Shown here in pieces: positions 52,112-61,647 of a stretch of DNA of 64,000 nt. The notes beneath the pieces are model-generated. The model made no database searches. It saw only the letters and a program-made list of their open reading frames with translations, and was not told the origin of the DNA. The stretch is taken from the NCBI RefSeq assembly GCF_000521785.1, contig NZ_JALZ01000007.1, positions 1 to 64,000 on the forward strand. Direction: 5' to 3'. Position 1 is the first letter of the stretch; every line of letters begins with the position of its first letter. A program made the translations under genes and the position numbers. Source of the DNA: Roseivivax halodurans JCM 10272 (lineage in GTDB: Bacteria; Pseudomonadota; Alphaproteobacteria; Rhodobacterales; Rhodobacteraceae).

Positions 52112-54001
52112 ATGGACGATCAGAACAAGAACCTCATCCTCGCGACCGCGCTCAGCTTCATCGTGATCCTGCTGTGGTTCGTGCTTTTCCCGCCACCTGA
52201 GACGCAGACCGATCCCAACGGCGCGACCGCGACGGAAACCGCCCAGACCACCGGCGAGGCCGATGTCGAGGGTGGCCCGGCGGTGACGCCATCGGCGACG
52301 CCCGATGCCGCGTCGGCGGACAATGCCGACGAGGAAGCGCAGGAAAGCACCGAAGCGCCGCGCGTCGAGATCGACACGCCCCGCCTCGTCGGGTCCATCT
52401 CGCTGCTCGGCGGACGGATCGACGACCTCCAGCTCAAGGATTACACCGAGACGATCGAAGAGGATTCCGAAATCGTCTCCCTCTTCAATCCGGTCGGCGG
52501 TCAGGACGCCTATTATGCGCTCTACGGCTGGGCTCCCGGTCAGGGCCTGAGCCCCGAGGACGTTCCCGGCCCCAACACCGAATGGCAGGTCGAGGGCGAG
52601 GGTCCGCTCACCCCCGACAGCCCCGTGACGCTGACCTGGGAGGGCCCCGCGGGCCTCGTCTTCCGCCGCACCATCTCGGTCGACCAGAACTACATGTTCA
52701 CCGTCGAGCAGGCGGTCGAGAATACCGGGGACGCCAGCACCTCGCTCGCGCCTTACGGCGTGCTCGCCCGGCACGGCGAGCCGGCCAACGCCAAGAACTT
52801 CTTCATCCTTCACGAGGGCGCCATCGCGATGGCCGATGGCGAGCTGTCCGAGACCTCGTGGGACGGCCTTACCGACCTTGACCAGAACGCCGGCGAGGGC
52901 GCCCGCGCGGAAGTCTATCAGGTCGACGAGAACGGCTGGATCGGCTTCACCGACCATTACTGGATGTCGAGCCTGATTCCCGATCACAGTCAGGGCTTCA
53001 AGGCAGTGGCCAAGTACGACGAGGCCCGCGACATCTACCAGACCGAGCAGGTTCTTCCGACGATGACGGTCGGCGCGGGCGAGAGCGCATCGGTGTCGAC
53101 CCGTCTCTTCGCGGGTGCGAAGGAATGGGACACGATCCGCCGCTACCAGAACCAGCCGAACTGGCTCTTCAGCCTCTTCGGCGCAGAGCCCGACGCCGAT
53201 TACCCCGAGATCGACCGTTTCGTGGATGCGATCGACTGGGGATGGTTCTTCTTCCTGACGAAACCGATCTTCTGGGTGCTGCACGAGCTGAACCAGCTCA
53301 TCGGCAACATGGGCGTGTCGATCATCCTGCTGACGCTGATGATCAAGGCGCTGCTGCTGCCGCTGGCGTTCAAGTCCTACGTCTCCATGGCGAAGATGAA
53401 GGAACTCCAGCCCGAGATGGAGAAGATCAAGGAGCGCGCGGGCGACGACCGCCAGAAGCTCCAGCAGGAGATGATGGAGCTCTACAAGAAGGAAAAGGTG
53501 AACCCGGCCTCGGGCTGCCTGCCGATCCTTCTGCAGATCCCGATCTTCTTCTCGCTCTACAAGGTGATCTTCGTCACCCTCGAGCTGCGCCACGCGCCGT
53601 TCTTCGGGCCCTTCCAGGACCTGTCGGCACCCGATCCGACATCGTTCTTCAACTTCTTCGGCCTGCTGCCCTGGGGCGCGCCCGAGGCGGGCTCGCTGCT
53701 CGCGCTGGTCTTCATCGGCATCCTGCCGCTGCTGCTCGGCGTGTCGATGTGGCTGCAGCAGAAGCTGAACCCGGCGCCGCCCGACCCGACGCAGGCTATG
53801 ATCTTCGCCTGGATGCCGTGGGTGTTCATGTTCATGCTGGGCAGCTTCGCCAGCGGCCTGGTGGTCTACTGGATCGCGAACAACACGATCACGTTCTCCC
53901 AGCAATACGCGATCATGCGCAGCCAGGGCTACACGCCGGACGTCTTCGGCAACATCAAGTCGAGCTTCCAGAAGAAGACCAAGACGGAAGACAAGAAGTG
54001 A
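52112..54001 (+). CDS. yidC: Membrane protein insertase YidC
   Basis: Inserts and folds inner-membrane proteins with or without SecYEG. The 629 residues show an N-terminal helix (LILATALSFIVILLWFVLF), an acidic, Thr/Glu/Ala-rich linker (about 30-95), the large periplasmic P1 domain (to about 350), and the five-helix 60KD_IMP core from about 365 with ASGCLPILLQIPIFFSLYKV. It is complete and ends with a basic tail. It overlaps the MOSC gene start (GTGA), leading the yidC-MOSC-yihA unit. Here it is separated from rpmH-rnpA-yidD by 4 kb. Confidence 0.98.
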   Translation: MDDQNKNLILATALSFIVILLWFVLFPPPETQTDPNGATATETAQTTGEADVEGGPAVTPSATPDAASADNADEEAQESTEAPRVEIDTPRLVGSISLLGGRIDDLQLKDYTETIEEDSEIVSLFNPVGGQDAYYALYGWAPGQGLSPEDVPGPNTEWQVEGEGPLTPDSPVTLTWEGPAGLVFRRTISVDQNYMFTVEQAVENTGDASTSLAPYGVLARHGEPANAKNFFILHEGAIAMADGELSETSWDGLTDLDQNAGEGARAEVYQVDENGWIGFTDHYWMSSLIPDHSQGFKAVAKYDEARDIYQTEQVLPTMTVGAGESASVSTRLFAGAKEWDTIRRYQNQPNWLFSLFGAEPDADYPEIDRFVDAIDWGWFFFLTKPIFWVLHELNQLIGNMGVSIILLTLMIKALLLPLAFKSYVSMAKMKELQPEMEKIKERAGDDRQKLQQEMMELYKKEKVNPASGCLPILLQIPIFFSLYKVIFVTLELRHAPFFGPFQDLSAPDPTSFFNFFGLLPWGAPEAGSLLALVFIGILPLLLGVSMWLQQKLNPAPPDPTQAMIFAWMPWVFMFMLGSFASGLVVYWIANNTITFSQQYAIMRSQGYTPDVFGNIKSSFQKKTKTEDKK

Positions 54002-54747
54002 CAAGCGGCGCCAGTGTCCAGAGCCTCTGGCGCCACCCGATCAAGGCCCACGGTCGCGAGACCGTGGGCTCGGTCGTTGTGGAAGCAGGCCGAACGATGC
54101 CATGGGACCGGGTCTGGGCCGTTGCCCACCAGAAAAGCGACGCGGACGGGACCTCATGGTCCCCCTGCCGGAACTTCACCCGGGGCGCGAACATCCCTGC
54201 GCTCATGGCGATCGAGGCCAAGCTGGACGAGGCAGGCCGGCGCGTGACACTCACACATCCGGAACTCGGCTCGCTGGCCTTTTGCCCCGACGACGAGGCG
54301 CAGGCTTTCCTCGACTGGATCGCGCCGCTTCACGAAGATAGCCCCTTCAAACCGGCGCGCATCGTCACGGCCGGGCAACAGGGCATGACCGACAGCGCGT
54401 TTCCGTCCCTGACCATCTGCAATCTCGCCAGCCACCGCGCGGTCGAGGAGGCGGCGGGTCGCCCGCTCTCGATCCACCGCTGGCGCGGCAACATCTGGGT
54501 CGGCGGCCTCGCGCCTTGGGAAGAATTCGAGATGATCGGCCGTGAGATCCGCATCGGTGAGGCCATCCTCGCCGTTCGCGAGCGCACCGGGCGTTGCAAG
54601 GCAACCCACGCCGATCCCGAGACCGGAGCCCGGGACATCGACATGCTGGGCCTGCTGCAAGGCTTCGGCCACACAGATTTCTCCGTGCAGGCAGAGGTGA
54701 CCCGCGGCGGCCGCATCACCGCAGGCGACACCGTGAGGCTGACATGA
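53998..54747 (+). CDS. MOSC-domain protein
   Basis: A 249-residue cytoplasmic protein of the MOSC family (molybdenum cofactor sulfurase C-terminal type) with N-terminal MOSC_N-like beta barrel (SLWRHPIKAHGRE) and the conserved Cys region GRCKATHADPETGARD near residue 200. Such proteins handle sulfur or molybdenum ligands; the target is unknown. The GTG start overlaps the yidC stop and the stop overlaps the yihA start, so expression is coupled to both. Confidence 0.9.
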   Translation: MTSGASVQSLWRHPIKAHGRETVGSVVVEAGRTMPWDRVWAVAHQKSDADGTSWSPCRNFTRGANIPALMAIEAKLDEAGRRVTLTHPELGSLAFCPDDEAQAFLDWIAPLHEDSPFKPARIVTAGQQGMTDSAFPSLTICNLASHRAVEEAAGRPLSIHRWRGNIWVGGLAPWEEFEMIGREIRIGEAILAVRERTGRCKATHADPETGARDIDMLGLLQGFGHTDFSVQAEVTRGGRITAGDTVRLT

Positions 54748-55397
54748 CCACCCTGCCCTTCCCGCTCGCGGATGCACCCGAACAACAGGCCGCAGAAGCC
54801 GCGCACCGGCTCTTCTCTCCTGGTGCCGACTTCCTCAAGGGCGTGGTCGCGATGGACGGGCTTCCGCGCGACGACCGCCTCGAAGTGTGCTTCGCCGGCC
54901 GGTCCAACGTGGGGAAATCGACGCTCATCAACGCGCTGACGGGTCGCAAGGGGCTGGCGCGGGCCTCGAACACGCCGGGCCGGACGCAGGAGATCAACTT
55001 CTTCACGCTCGGGTCAAGCCATTACCTTGTCGACCTGCCGGGTTACGGCTACGCCAACGCGCCGCTGCCGGTGGTCGAACGCTGGCAGGCCCTTCTCAGG
55101 GCCTATCTCGCGGGCCGCGCGAATCTGCGTCGCGCTTTCGTGCTGATCGATTCCCGTCACGGAGTGAAGCCGCCCGACGAGGAAATCATGACCCTTCTCG
55201 ACCGCAGCGCGGTGACGTTCCAGGCGGTGCTCACGAAGGCCGACAAGGTCAAGGAACAGGATCGCGAGAAGATGCTGGCCCAGGTGCGCGAGCGGCTGTC
55301 CAAGCACCCCGCGGCCTTCCCGGAGATCGTCCTCACCTCGTCCGAAAAGGGTCAGGGCATCGACACGTTGCGGGCGATCATCGCCACGCTGCCCTGA
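54744..55397 (+). CDS. yihA: Ribosome biogenesis GTP-binding protein YihA/EngB
   Basis: GTPase needed for 50S assembly. 217 residues with all G motifs: GRSNVGKST (G1), TPGRTQ (G2), DLPGYG (G3), TKAD (G4) and the TSSEKGQG region (G5). The ATG overlaps the MOSC stop (ATGA). The order yidC-MOSC-yihA-argB is a familiar one in Rhodobacterales. Confidence 0.97.
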   Translation: MTTLPFPLADAPEQQAAEAAHRLFSPGADFLKGVVAMDGLPRDDRLEVCFAGRSNVGKSTLINALTGRKGLARASNTPGRTQEINFFTLGSSHYLVDLPGYGYANAPLPVVERWQALLRAYLAGRANLRRAFVLIDSRHGVKPPDEEIMTLLDRSAVTFQAVLTKADKVKEQDREKMLAQVRERLSKHPAAFPEIVLTSSEKGQGIDTLRAIIATLP

Positions 55398-55508
55398 TCC
55401 CGGCGTCCTTTACGCCTGACCTTGCAGGGCGCGAGGGCCCTGCCGCCTCCCCTTGCGTCCGGGTGCCCGCGCGCCGATAACGGTCGGGCCCGCGAAACGG
55501 ACACCTAG

Positions 55509-56402
55509 ATGCAGCCGCAGGACATGAACAGAGACTGGCACGCCACCGCCCGCACGCTCTCCGAAGCGCTGCCTTACATGCAACGCTATTCCGGCGCGAC
55601 CGTCGTCGTGAAGTTCGGCGGCAACGCCATGGGCGATGTCCGCGACATGGCGCGATTTGCCCGTGACATCGTCCTGATGCGACAGGTCGGCATGCATCCC
55701 GTCGTCGTCCATGGCGGCGGGCCGATGATCAACCGCACGCTCGACAAGCTGGGCATCAAATCGGAATTCGTGCGGGGCAAGCGCGTCACCGATCAGGCGA
55801 CCGTCGAGGTCGTGGAGATGGTCCTCACCGGCCTCGTCAACAAGCGCATCGTGCAGGCGATCATGGACGAAGGCGGCCGCGCAGTGGGCCTTTCGGGCAA
55901 GGACGACGATCTCATGGTCTGCGAGGCGGACGATCCCGAGCTGGGTTTCGTCGGCCGGCCGATCGAGATGAACGTGCAGGTTCTGCGCGATCTCTTTGCG
56001 GCCGGGATCATCCCTGTCATCGCGCCCGTCGCGACCGGCATGGATCCGAACGAGACGTTCAACGTCAACGGCGACACCGCCGCGGGCGCCATTGCGGGCG
56101 CGCTTCAGGCGGACCGGCTCCTGCTCCTCACCGATGTGCCGGGGGTCAAGGACACGAGCGGCGAGGTCGTCACCCAGCTCTCGCCCGAGGAAGTGCGCCA
56201 GATGACCGACGACGGCACCATCGCGGGCGGCATGATCCCCAAGACCGAGACCGCGCTCAAGGCGATCGAGCAGGGCGTGCGCGGCGTCGTGATCCTCGAC
56301 GGCCGTGTACCGAATGCCTGTCTTCTTGAGCTTTTCACCGAGCACGGCGCGGGCTCGCTCATCCGCTCGCCGGATCTTCCGAAACACGAGCAGCGCACAT
56401 GA
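55509..56402 (+). CDS. argB: Acetylglutamate kinase
   Basis: Second step of arginine synthesis: phosphorylates N-acetyl-L-glutamate. 297 residues with [12 protein letters not shown] (Lys for phosphate), [10 protein letters not shown] and the C-terminal [14 protein letters not shown] region. The N-terminal extension of about 20 residues before the kinase fold is as in arginine-sensitive enzymes, so feedback inhibition is plausible. The ATG at 55509 or 55524 could be used. Its stop overlaps the sixA-like start. Confidence 0.97.
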   Translation: MQPQDMNRDWHATARTLSEALPYMQRYSGATVVVKFGGNAMGDVRDMARFARDIVLMRQVGMHPVVVHGGGPMINRTLDKLGIKSEFVRGKRVTDQATVEVVEMVLTGLVNKRIVQAIMDEGGRAVGLSGKDDDLMVCEADDPELGFVGRPIEMNVQVLRDLFAAGIIPVIAPVATGMDPNETFNVNGDTAAGAIAGALQADRLLLLTDVPGVKDTSGEVVTQLSPEEVRQMTDDGTIAGGMIPKTETALKAIEQGVRGVVILDGRVPNACLLELFTEHGAGSLIRSPDLPKHEQRT

Positions 56403-56899
56403 GCGCACCGCTCCAGCTCGTGCTCATGCGTCACGCCAAGTCGGACTGGTCGTTCAGCGAGCCGGATCATTCGCGCCCGCTGAACAAGCGCGGCCGCAAG
56501 AGCGCCGAGGCGCTCGGAGACTGGCTGCGCGCGGAAGACTACGTTCCGAACCAGGTGCTCTGCTCGACCTCGGCTCGCACGCGAGAGACGCTGGACCTCT
56601 TGCAGATCGAGGCCGCGACACGGTTCGAGGACCGGCTCTATCACGCGGATCCCGAGACCGTGCTGCAGGCCCTGCGCGACGCTGAGTCCGCGCGGGTTCT
56701 CGTCATCGGCCACAATCCCGGCTTCCAGGAAGTCGCGCAGCGCCTCGTCGCTCACGCGCCGGACCATCCCCGCTTCGCCGATTACCCGACGGGGGCGACC
56801 CTCGTTGCGGATTTCGACATGGAAGACTGGTCGCAAGCCGGTTGGGGCATGGGCCGCCCGGCGACATTCGTGGTTCCTCGCGAACTGGCGCGGCTCTGA
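56399..56899 (+). CDS. SixA-type histidine phosphatase
   Basis: A 166-residue phosphohistidine phosphatase of the histidine phosphatase superfamily: LMRHAKSDW (catalytic His), [13 protein letters not shown] and the second His in [11 protein letters not shown]. coli SixA dephosphorylates HPt domains or PtsO; the target here is unknown. It is translationally coupled to argB by ATGA overlap, without evident functional link. Confidence 0.9.
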   Translation: MSAPLQLVLMRHAKSDWSFSEPDHSRPLNKRGRKSAEALGDWLRAEDYVPNQVLCSTSARTRETLDLLQIEAATRFEDRLYHADPETVLQALRDAESARVLVIGHNPGFQEVAQRLVAHAPDHPRFADYPTGATLVADFDMEDWSQAGWGMGRPATFVVPRELARL

Positions 56900-56908
56900 C
56901 ACCTCGGC

Positions 56909-56934
56909 GTGCCGGTCCCTAGGGGACGCGGCAC
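56909..56934. terminator. Convergent hairpin between sixA-like gene and aapP
   Basis: GTGCCGGTCCC / GGGACGCGGCAC: an 11-bp stem with one bulged G and a 3-nt loop. No strong T tract (TTAT on the plus strand). It lies between converging transcripts. Confidence 0.55.
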
Positions 56935-56975
56935 TTATCGGTGAGAGGTCGCACCCCACCCGCCGCTCGCCGGCG

Positions 56976-57764
56976 TCAATGCCCGAGGATCTGGCTCAGG
57001 AAGAGCTGCGTGCGCGGGTTCTGCGGGTTGTTGAAGAACTCCTCGGGCTCGTTCTGCTCGACGATCTGGCCTTGGTCCATGAAGATCACGCGGTTCGCGA
57101 CCTGTCGCGCAAAGCCCATCTCGTGGGTCACGCAGATCATGGTCATCCCTTCCTCGGCGAGCTCGACCATGGTGTCGAGCACCTCCTTGATCATCTCGGG
57201 ATCGAGCGCCGATGTCGGCTCGTCGAAGAGCATGATCCGCGGACGCATGCAGAGCGAGCGGGCGATCGCGACGCGCTGCTGCTGGCCGCCCGACAACTGA
57301 CCGGGATACTTGTCGGCCTGTTCGGGGATCTTGACCTTCTCGAGGAAGTGCATGGCCGTCTCCTCGGCCTCGCGCTTTGGGATCTTGCGGACCCAGATCG
57401 GCGCAAGCGTGCAGTTCTCGAGGATCGTGAGATGCGGGAAGAGATTGAAGTGCTGGAACACCATGCCGACCTCCGAGCGGATGCGGTCGATGTTCTTGAT
57501 GTCCGAGGACAGCACCGTGCCGTCCACCTCGATCCGTCCCTTCTGGTGCTCCTCCAGCGCGTTGATACAGCGAATGAGCGTCGACTTGCCCGACCCCGAG
57601 GGCCCCGCGATCACGATGCGCTCGCCGCGATAGACCGTAAGGTCGATGTCGCGCAGGACGTGGAACGAGCCGAACCACTTGTTCATGTTGGAGATCTGGA
57701 TCGCGACTTCGTCCGAGACCTTCATCTGCGCCGGGGTGCGGGTTTCGACGGCGGTGTCTGTCAT
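56976..57764 (-). CDS. aapP: General L-amino acid ABC transporter, ATPase
   Basis: ATPase of the AapJQMP (BztABCD-like) uptake system. 262 residues with Walker [10 protein letters not shown] (about 52), the Q-loop, signature [15 protein letters not shown] and Walker [13 protein letters not shown], then His in CVTHEMG. ATG 57764 has AAGGAG at 9 bp; a further 15 upstream codons cover that site and are discounted. It lies 13 bp after aapM and is the last gene of the operon. Confidence 0.96.
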   Translation of the reverse strand: MTDTAVETRTPAQMKVSDEVAIQISNMNKWFGSFHVLRDIDLTVYRGERIVIAGPSGSGKSTLIRCINALEEHQKGRIEVDGTVLSSDIKNIDRIRSEVGMVFQHFNLFPHLTILENCTLAPIWVRKIPKREAEETAMHFLEKVKIPEQADKYPGQLSGGQQQRVAIARSLCMRPRIMLFDEPTSALDPEMIKEVLDTMVELAEEGMTMICVTHEMGFARQVANRVIFMDQGQIVEQNEPEEFFNNPQNPRTQLFLSQILGH

Positions 57765-57777
57765 TGTTCTGAACTCC

Positions 57778-59070
57778 TTACCGGCGATCGGTGTTGAGCT
57801 GACGCTCAAGCCATTGGGAATATTGCGAGATGCCGTAGCAGGTGACGAAGAAGAGGAGCGCGGCGAATCCCAGAAGCTCCCAGTAGACGCCGTTCCACTC
57901 CGTCGAGGCGAGGATAGGCCCGCGGATCATGCCGATGAGATCGAACATCGAGATGACTGAGACGAGCGTCGTGTCCTTGAAGAGACCCACCGCGACGTTG
58001 ACGATGCCCGGGATCGAGATCTTGAGCGCCTGCGGCAGGATGATGAGGCGCATCGCCTGCGGGTAGTCGAGGCCGAGGCTGTCGGCCGCCTCGTACTGAC
58101 CCTTCGGCAGCGCGGCGAGTCCGCCCCGGATCACCTCGGCGATATAGGCCGAGGCGAACATCGTGATCATGATGATCACACGCAGGATCAGGTCGAACGT
58201 GGTGCCGGGCGGCAGGAAATACGCCAGCACCACCGACGCGACGAAGAGGAGCGTGATCAGCGGCACGCCCCGGATGAACTCGATGAAGATCACGCAGATC
58301 CACTTGATGATCGGCATCGACGATTGGCGGCCGAGGGCGAGGGCGATGCCGAAGGGGATCGAGAGCGACACGCAGACCGTGCCGAGGATCAGGTTCAGCA
58401 TGAAGCCGCCCATGTTGCGGCTGTCTACCGGCTCGAGCGCGAGGACGCCGCCGAACGGCACCAATCCGGCGAGGTACCAGACCAGAGACGCCGCCGCGAT
58501 GCCGCCGAAGAAGCCCGCGGCGAAGCTCATCGTCACGAGGCGGGAATAGACAAGGTATCCCGCCACGAGGCCCGCCGCCGCCGTGACCGGCACGAGCAGC
58601 GATCCGCCCCAGATCAGCCAATATGCGAGGAACGGATAGATCGCCGTGAAGATCAGCATCCTCGCCGGGAAGACCTTGTAGAAGAGCACCGGGGCGATCG
58701 CGACGAAGAGCAGGACGAAGGCGAGCGTCGGCCGCCAATAGAGATCGGAGGGGTACTGGAAGCCGAAGAGGAGCTGGTTCCAGCGTTCCGTCAGGACAGA
58801 GAAGCACCCTCCGGTCGCACCCTGGAGAATCTCGCGACAGGCGGACAGCGACGGGGCCGTCCAGATGCCGTTCAGGAGCCACGGCGCCACGCCGGACAGG
58901 ACCTTCCAGAGCACGTAGACCGCGAGGATGGTCAGGATCCCGTTCGACAGGCTCGAGAAGAGGTTCGCGCGCATCCAGTTCACGACCCCGCCTTGCGTTT
59001 CGGGGGCCGGCTGCTGGTCGATCATCGTGTCGCGGACATAGGCGACGGAATGCTCGTGCATGTCGCTCAT
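57778..59070 (-). CDS. aapM: General L-amino acid ABC transporter, permease AapM
   Basis: 430-residue inner-membrane permease of the polar amino-acid type. Several hydrophobic segments fill an extended N-terminal half, then the HAAA-type permease core with [34 protein letters not shown], where the EAA loop contacts AapP. The long N-terminal region is typical of AapM/BztC. It starts 1 bp after the aapQ stop. Confidence 0.95.
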   Translation of the reverse strand: MSDMHEHSVAYVRDTMIDQQPAPETQGGVVNWMRANLFSSLSNGILTILAVYVLWKVLSGVAPWLLNGIWTAPSLSACREILQGATGGCFSVLTERWNQLLFGFQYPSDLYWRPTLAFVLLFVAIAPVLFYKVFPARMLIFTAIYPFLAYWLIWGGSLLVPVTAAAGLVAGYLVYSRLVTMSFAAGFFGGIAAASLVWYLAGLVPFGGVLALEPVDSRNMGGFMLNLILGTVCVSLSIPFGIALALGRQSSMPIIKWICVIFIEFIRGVPLITLLFVASVVLAYFLPPGTTFDLILRVIIMITMFASAYIAEVIRGGLAALPKGQYEAADSLGLDYPQAMRLIILPQALKISIPGIVNVAVGLFKDTTLVSVISMFDLIGMIRGPILASTEWNGVYWELLGFAALLFFVTCYGISQYSQWLERQLNTDRR

Positions 59071-59071
59071 C

Positions 59072-60295
59072 TCAGCGCTCCTTCAGCCGGACGGCGCTGT
59101 TGTAGACGTTCATTAGCGCAGAGATCGCGAGGCTGATCGCGAGATAGAAGAGCATCAGGAGCAGGATCGCCTCGATCGCGCGGCCGGTCTGGTTGAGCGT
59201 GATCCCCCCGAGCGTGCCCGTCAGGTCCATGTAGCCGACGGCGATGGCGAGGGAGGAGTTCTTGGTGATGTTGAGGTAATGCGAGATCAGCGGCGGCACG
59301 ATCACCCGCAGCGCCTGCGGCAGGATCACGAGGTTCATGATCCGGCGCGGCCTGAGGCCGAGCGCGGCCGCGGCTTCGGTCTGGCCCCGGCTCACCGACA
59401 GGATGCCGGCGCGCACGTTCTCGGCGATGAAGGCGCCGGTATAGATCGCGAGCGCGAACCAGAGCGCGATCAGAGATCCGAGAAGCGTGATGCCGCCCGA
59501 GAAGTTGAACCCTCCGAGCTCGGGGATCTCAAGGCCGATCGGCCGCCCGAGCGCGTAGAACGCGAGCACGGCCGGCACGAAGAGGATCGCGAGGCTCGGC
59601 CAGAGCGTCGGGAGCAGCTTGCCCTCGTCATAGAGCTTGCGCGTGGCAAAGCGCCGATAGGCGATCATGCTGACGACGGACGCCGCGAAGATGCCCAGCA
59701 CCACCCAGCCCGTCGGCTCGAGCAGCGGTTTCGGGACGTAGACGCCGCGATTGGTGAAAGCGAACATGCCGAGGATCATCGACGCGTCCGGATCGTCGCC
59801 GCGGAACGCGCTCGGCGCCGGAGCCACGGCGGTCATGATCGTGAAGATGATGATGATCCAGATCAGCACCGGCACGTTGCGGAACATCTCGACATAGGTC
59901 GCCATCAGCTTGGACACGAGCCAGTTGTTCGACAGCCGCAAGACACCGGCGAAAACGCCGATGATCGTGGCGGTGATGCAGGCGAGGATCGACACGAGCA
60001 GCGTGTTGAGGAGCCCGACGATCGACGCGCGCAGATGCGTCGACTGGCTGCTGTACTCGATGAGGGTCTGGTTGATGTCGTAGTTCGAGGACTGGCCGAG
60101 AAACTCGTAGCTGATCCCGATGCCCGCGGCGGCGAGGTTCGCGGCAAGGTTCGATCCGAGCCAGGCGAAAAGCGCCGCCACGCAGACGAGAGCGATGAAC
60201 TGGAATGTGTAAGATCGGTATCGCGTGTCGTTCAGAAGCATGGATAGCCTGAACGACGATCCCGGCTCCTGCTGCGGGTCGCTGAGAGATGTCAT
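59072..60295 (-). CDS. aapQ: General L-amino acid ABC transporter, permease AapQ
   Basis: 407-residue permease partner of AapM. The N-terminal helix (about 30-50) and a large periplasmic loop with SQSSNYDINQTLIEYSSQ precede the core; the EAA loop reads SRGQTEAAAALGLRPRRIMN. Heterodimeric pairing with AapM is the family rule. It is separated from aapJ by 143 bp containing a strong hairpin. Confidence 0.95.
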   Translation of the reverse strand: MTSLSDPQQEPGSSFRLSMLLNDTRYRSYTFQFIALVCVAALFAWLGSNLAANLAAAGIGISYEFLGQSSNYDINQTLIEYSSQSTHLRASIVGLLNTLLVSILACITATIIGVFAGVLRLSNNWLVSKLMATYVEMFRNVPVLIWIIIIFTIMTAVAPAPSAFRGDDPDASMILGMFAFTNRGVYVPKPLLEPTGWVVLGIFAASVVSMIAYRRFATRKLYDEGKLLPTLWPSLAILFVPAVLAFYALGRPIGLEIPELGGFNFSGGITLLGSLIALWFALAIYTGAFIAENVRAGILSVSRGQTEAAAALGLRPRRIMNLVILPQALRVIVPPLISHYLNITKNSSLAIAVGYMDLTGTLGGITLNQTGRAIEAILLLMLFYLAISLAISALMNVYNSAVRLKER

Positions 60296-60401
60296 CGATG
60301 TTTTCCCTGTGGCCTGCCTCGTCCGATCACCGGCGGGTTTGTCCCGTCCTCGCGCAGACGATGGCCTTCATGCCGCGGCCCGGCATCGCCGGATCGCGTG
60401 G

Positions 60402-60427
60402 GGGAGAGCACGCATGCGCGCTCTCCC
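60402..60427 (-). other. Hairpin between aapJ and aapQ (differential-expression element)
   Basis: GGGAGAGC / GCTCTCCC, 8 bp, extended by an inner CGC-AT-GCG after one mismatch, 11 bp past the aapJ stop. There is no T tract, so read-through is expected. Such stem-loops after the binding-protein gene of ABC operons stabilise the upstream mRNA so the binding protein is made in excess. Seen: the stem; inferred: the role. Confidence 0.6.
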
Positions 60428-60438
60428 AGTCGCCGTGA

Positions 60439-61455
60439 TCAGCGGAAGGGCGGTGCGTACATCAGCCCGCCGTCGGTCCACTGCGCGTTGAGCCCGCGCG
60501 AAAGGCCGATCGGGGTCGACTCGCCGATGTTCTTGGCGAAGATCTCGCCGTAATTGCCGTTCGCCTTGATCGCCCGGTACGCCCAGTCGGCGTCGAGGCC
60601 CAGCATCTCGCCGAGATTGTCCGCGGAGCCGAGGATGCGGTTGATCTCGGGGCTGTCCGTGCCTTGCTTCAGCTCGTCGATATTGGCGGACGTGATGCCG
60701 TATTCCTCGGCGGCGATCAGCGCGTTGATCGTCCAGCGCACGACGTCTTCCCATTCGTCGTCGCCGTGGCGCACGAGCGGGCCGAGCGGCTCCTTCGAGA
60801 TGATCTCGGGCAGGATCACGTGATCGCCGGGTGCCTCGAAGGCGGCGCGGGTCGCAGCGAGGCCGGACGCGTCGGTCGTGTAGGCGTCGCACGCCCCGGC
60901 GAGGTATTGCTGCTGCGCCTCGGAATTGGTCTCGATCGGGACCGGCTCGTAATCCATGTTGTTCTTGCGGAAGTAGTCCGAGAGGTTCAGCTCGGTCGTG
61001 GTGCCGGTCTGCACGCAGACGGTCGCCCCGGAGAGTTCCTTGGCCGAGGAGACGCCGAGCTCCTTCGGCACGATGAAGCCCTGGCCGTCGTAGTAGTTGA
61101 TTCCGGCGAACTCGAACTTGAGGTCGACGTCGCGAGTGAAGGTCCAGGTCGTGTTGCGCGACAGAATGTCGACCTCGCCCGAGGCCAGCGCGGTGAAGCG
61201 GGTCTTGCCGGTTAGCGACACGAACTCGACGGCCTGCGGGTCTTCGAGCACGGCGGCCGCGACAGCCCGGCAGACCGCAACGTCGAAGCCTTCCCAATTG
61301 CCGTTCGCATCCGGCGCGGCGAAGCCGACGAGGCCGGTATTCACGCCACAATTCAGTGTGCCGCGCTCCTGCACGTCGCTCAAAGTTTGCGCGCCGGCGG
61401 TGCCCGCACTCAGCGCGGCTACGGTCAACGTGCCGAGAATCACGGATTTTTTCAT
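60439..61455 (-). CDS. aapJ: General L-amino acid ABC transporter, periplasmic binding protein
   Basis: 338 residues with a signal peptide (cleavage after GTAGA, residue 22) and a bilobal solute-binding fold for polar amino acids: GFAAPDANGNWEGFDVAVCRA in lobe one and VCVQTGTTTELNL at the hinge. Two Cys pairs are typical of AapJ/BztA. Ligands in relatives include Glu, Gln, Asp and Asn, and several others. First gene of aapJQMP. Confidence 0.95.
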   Translation of the reverse strand: MKKSVILGTLTVAALSAGTAGAQTLSDVQERGTLNCGVNTGLVGFAAPDANGNWEGFDVAVCRAVAAAVLEDPQAVEFVSLTGKTRFTALASGEVDILSRNTTWTFTRDVDLKFEFAGINYYDGQGFIVPKELGVSSAKELSGATVCVQTGTTTELNLSDYFRKNNMDYEPVPIETNSEAQQQYLAGACDAYTTDASGLAATRAAFEAPGDHVILPEIISKEPLGPLVRHGDDEWEDVVRWTINALIAAEEYGITSANIDELKQGTDSPEINRILGSADNLGEMLGLDADWAYRAIKANGNYGEIFAKNIGESTPIGLSRGLNAQWTDGGLMYAPPFR

Positions 61456-61520
61456 GTTTACCTCTTCCTGTTAGGCGCCGCCGTCTCGTCGGGCGGTTCG
61501 CTAATCCCCTAGCAGGCCAG

Positions 61521-61538
61521 CCCGGACCTCGGTCCGGG
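61521..61538. repeat. Inverted repeat upstream of aapJ
   Basis: CCCGGACC-TC-GGTCCGGG, a perfect 8-bp inverted repeat 66 bp upstream of aapJ and 110 bp past the atp12 stop. No T tract. It may be a hairpin ending the atp12 transcript or a binding site before aapJ; the sequence does not decide. Confidence 0.4.
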
Positions 61539-61647
61539 CAACCCCCTTAAGTGCCGCCGAGTGTGGTCGCATTCATTCTTAGAGGTCAAGGCAGAGAGCA
61601 TGACGATTGCCCGCGTTTTCGCCATATGCCGTTACGACGTGCACTCT

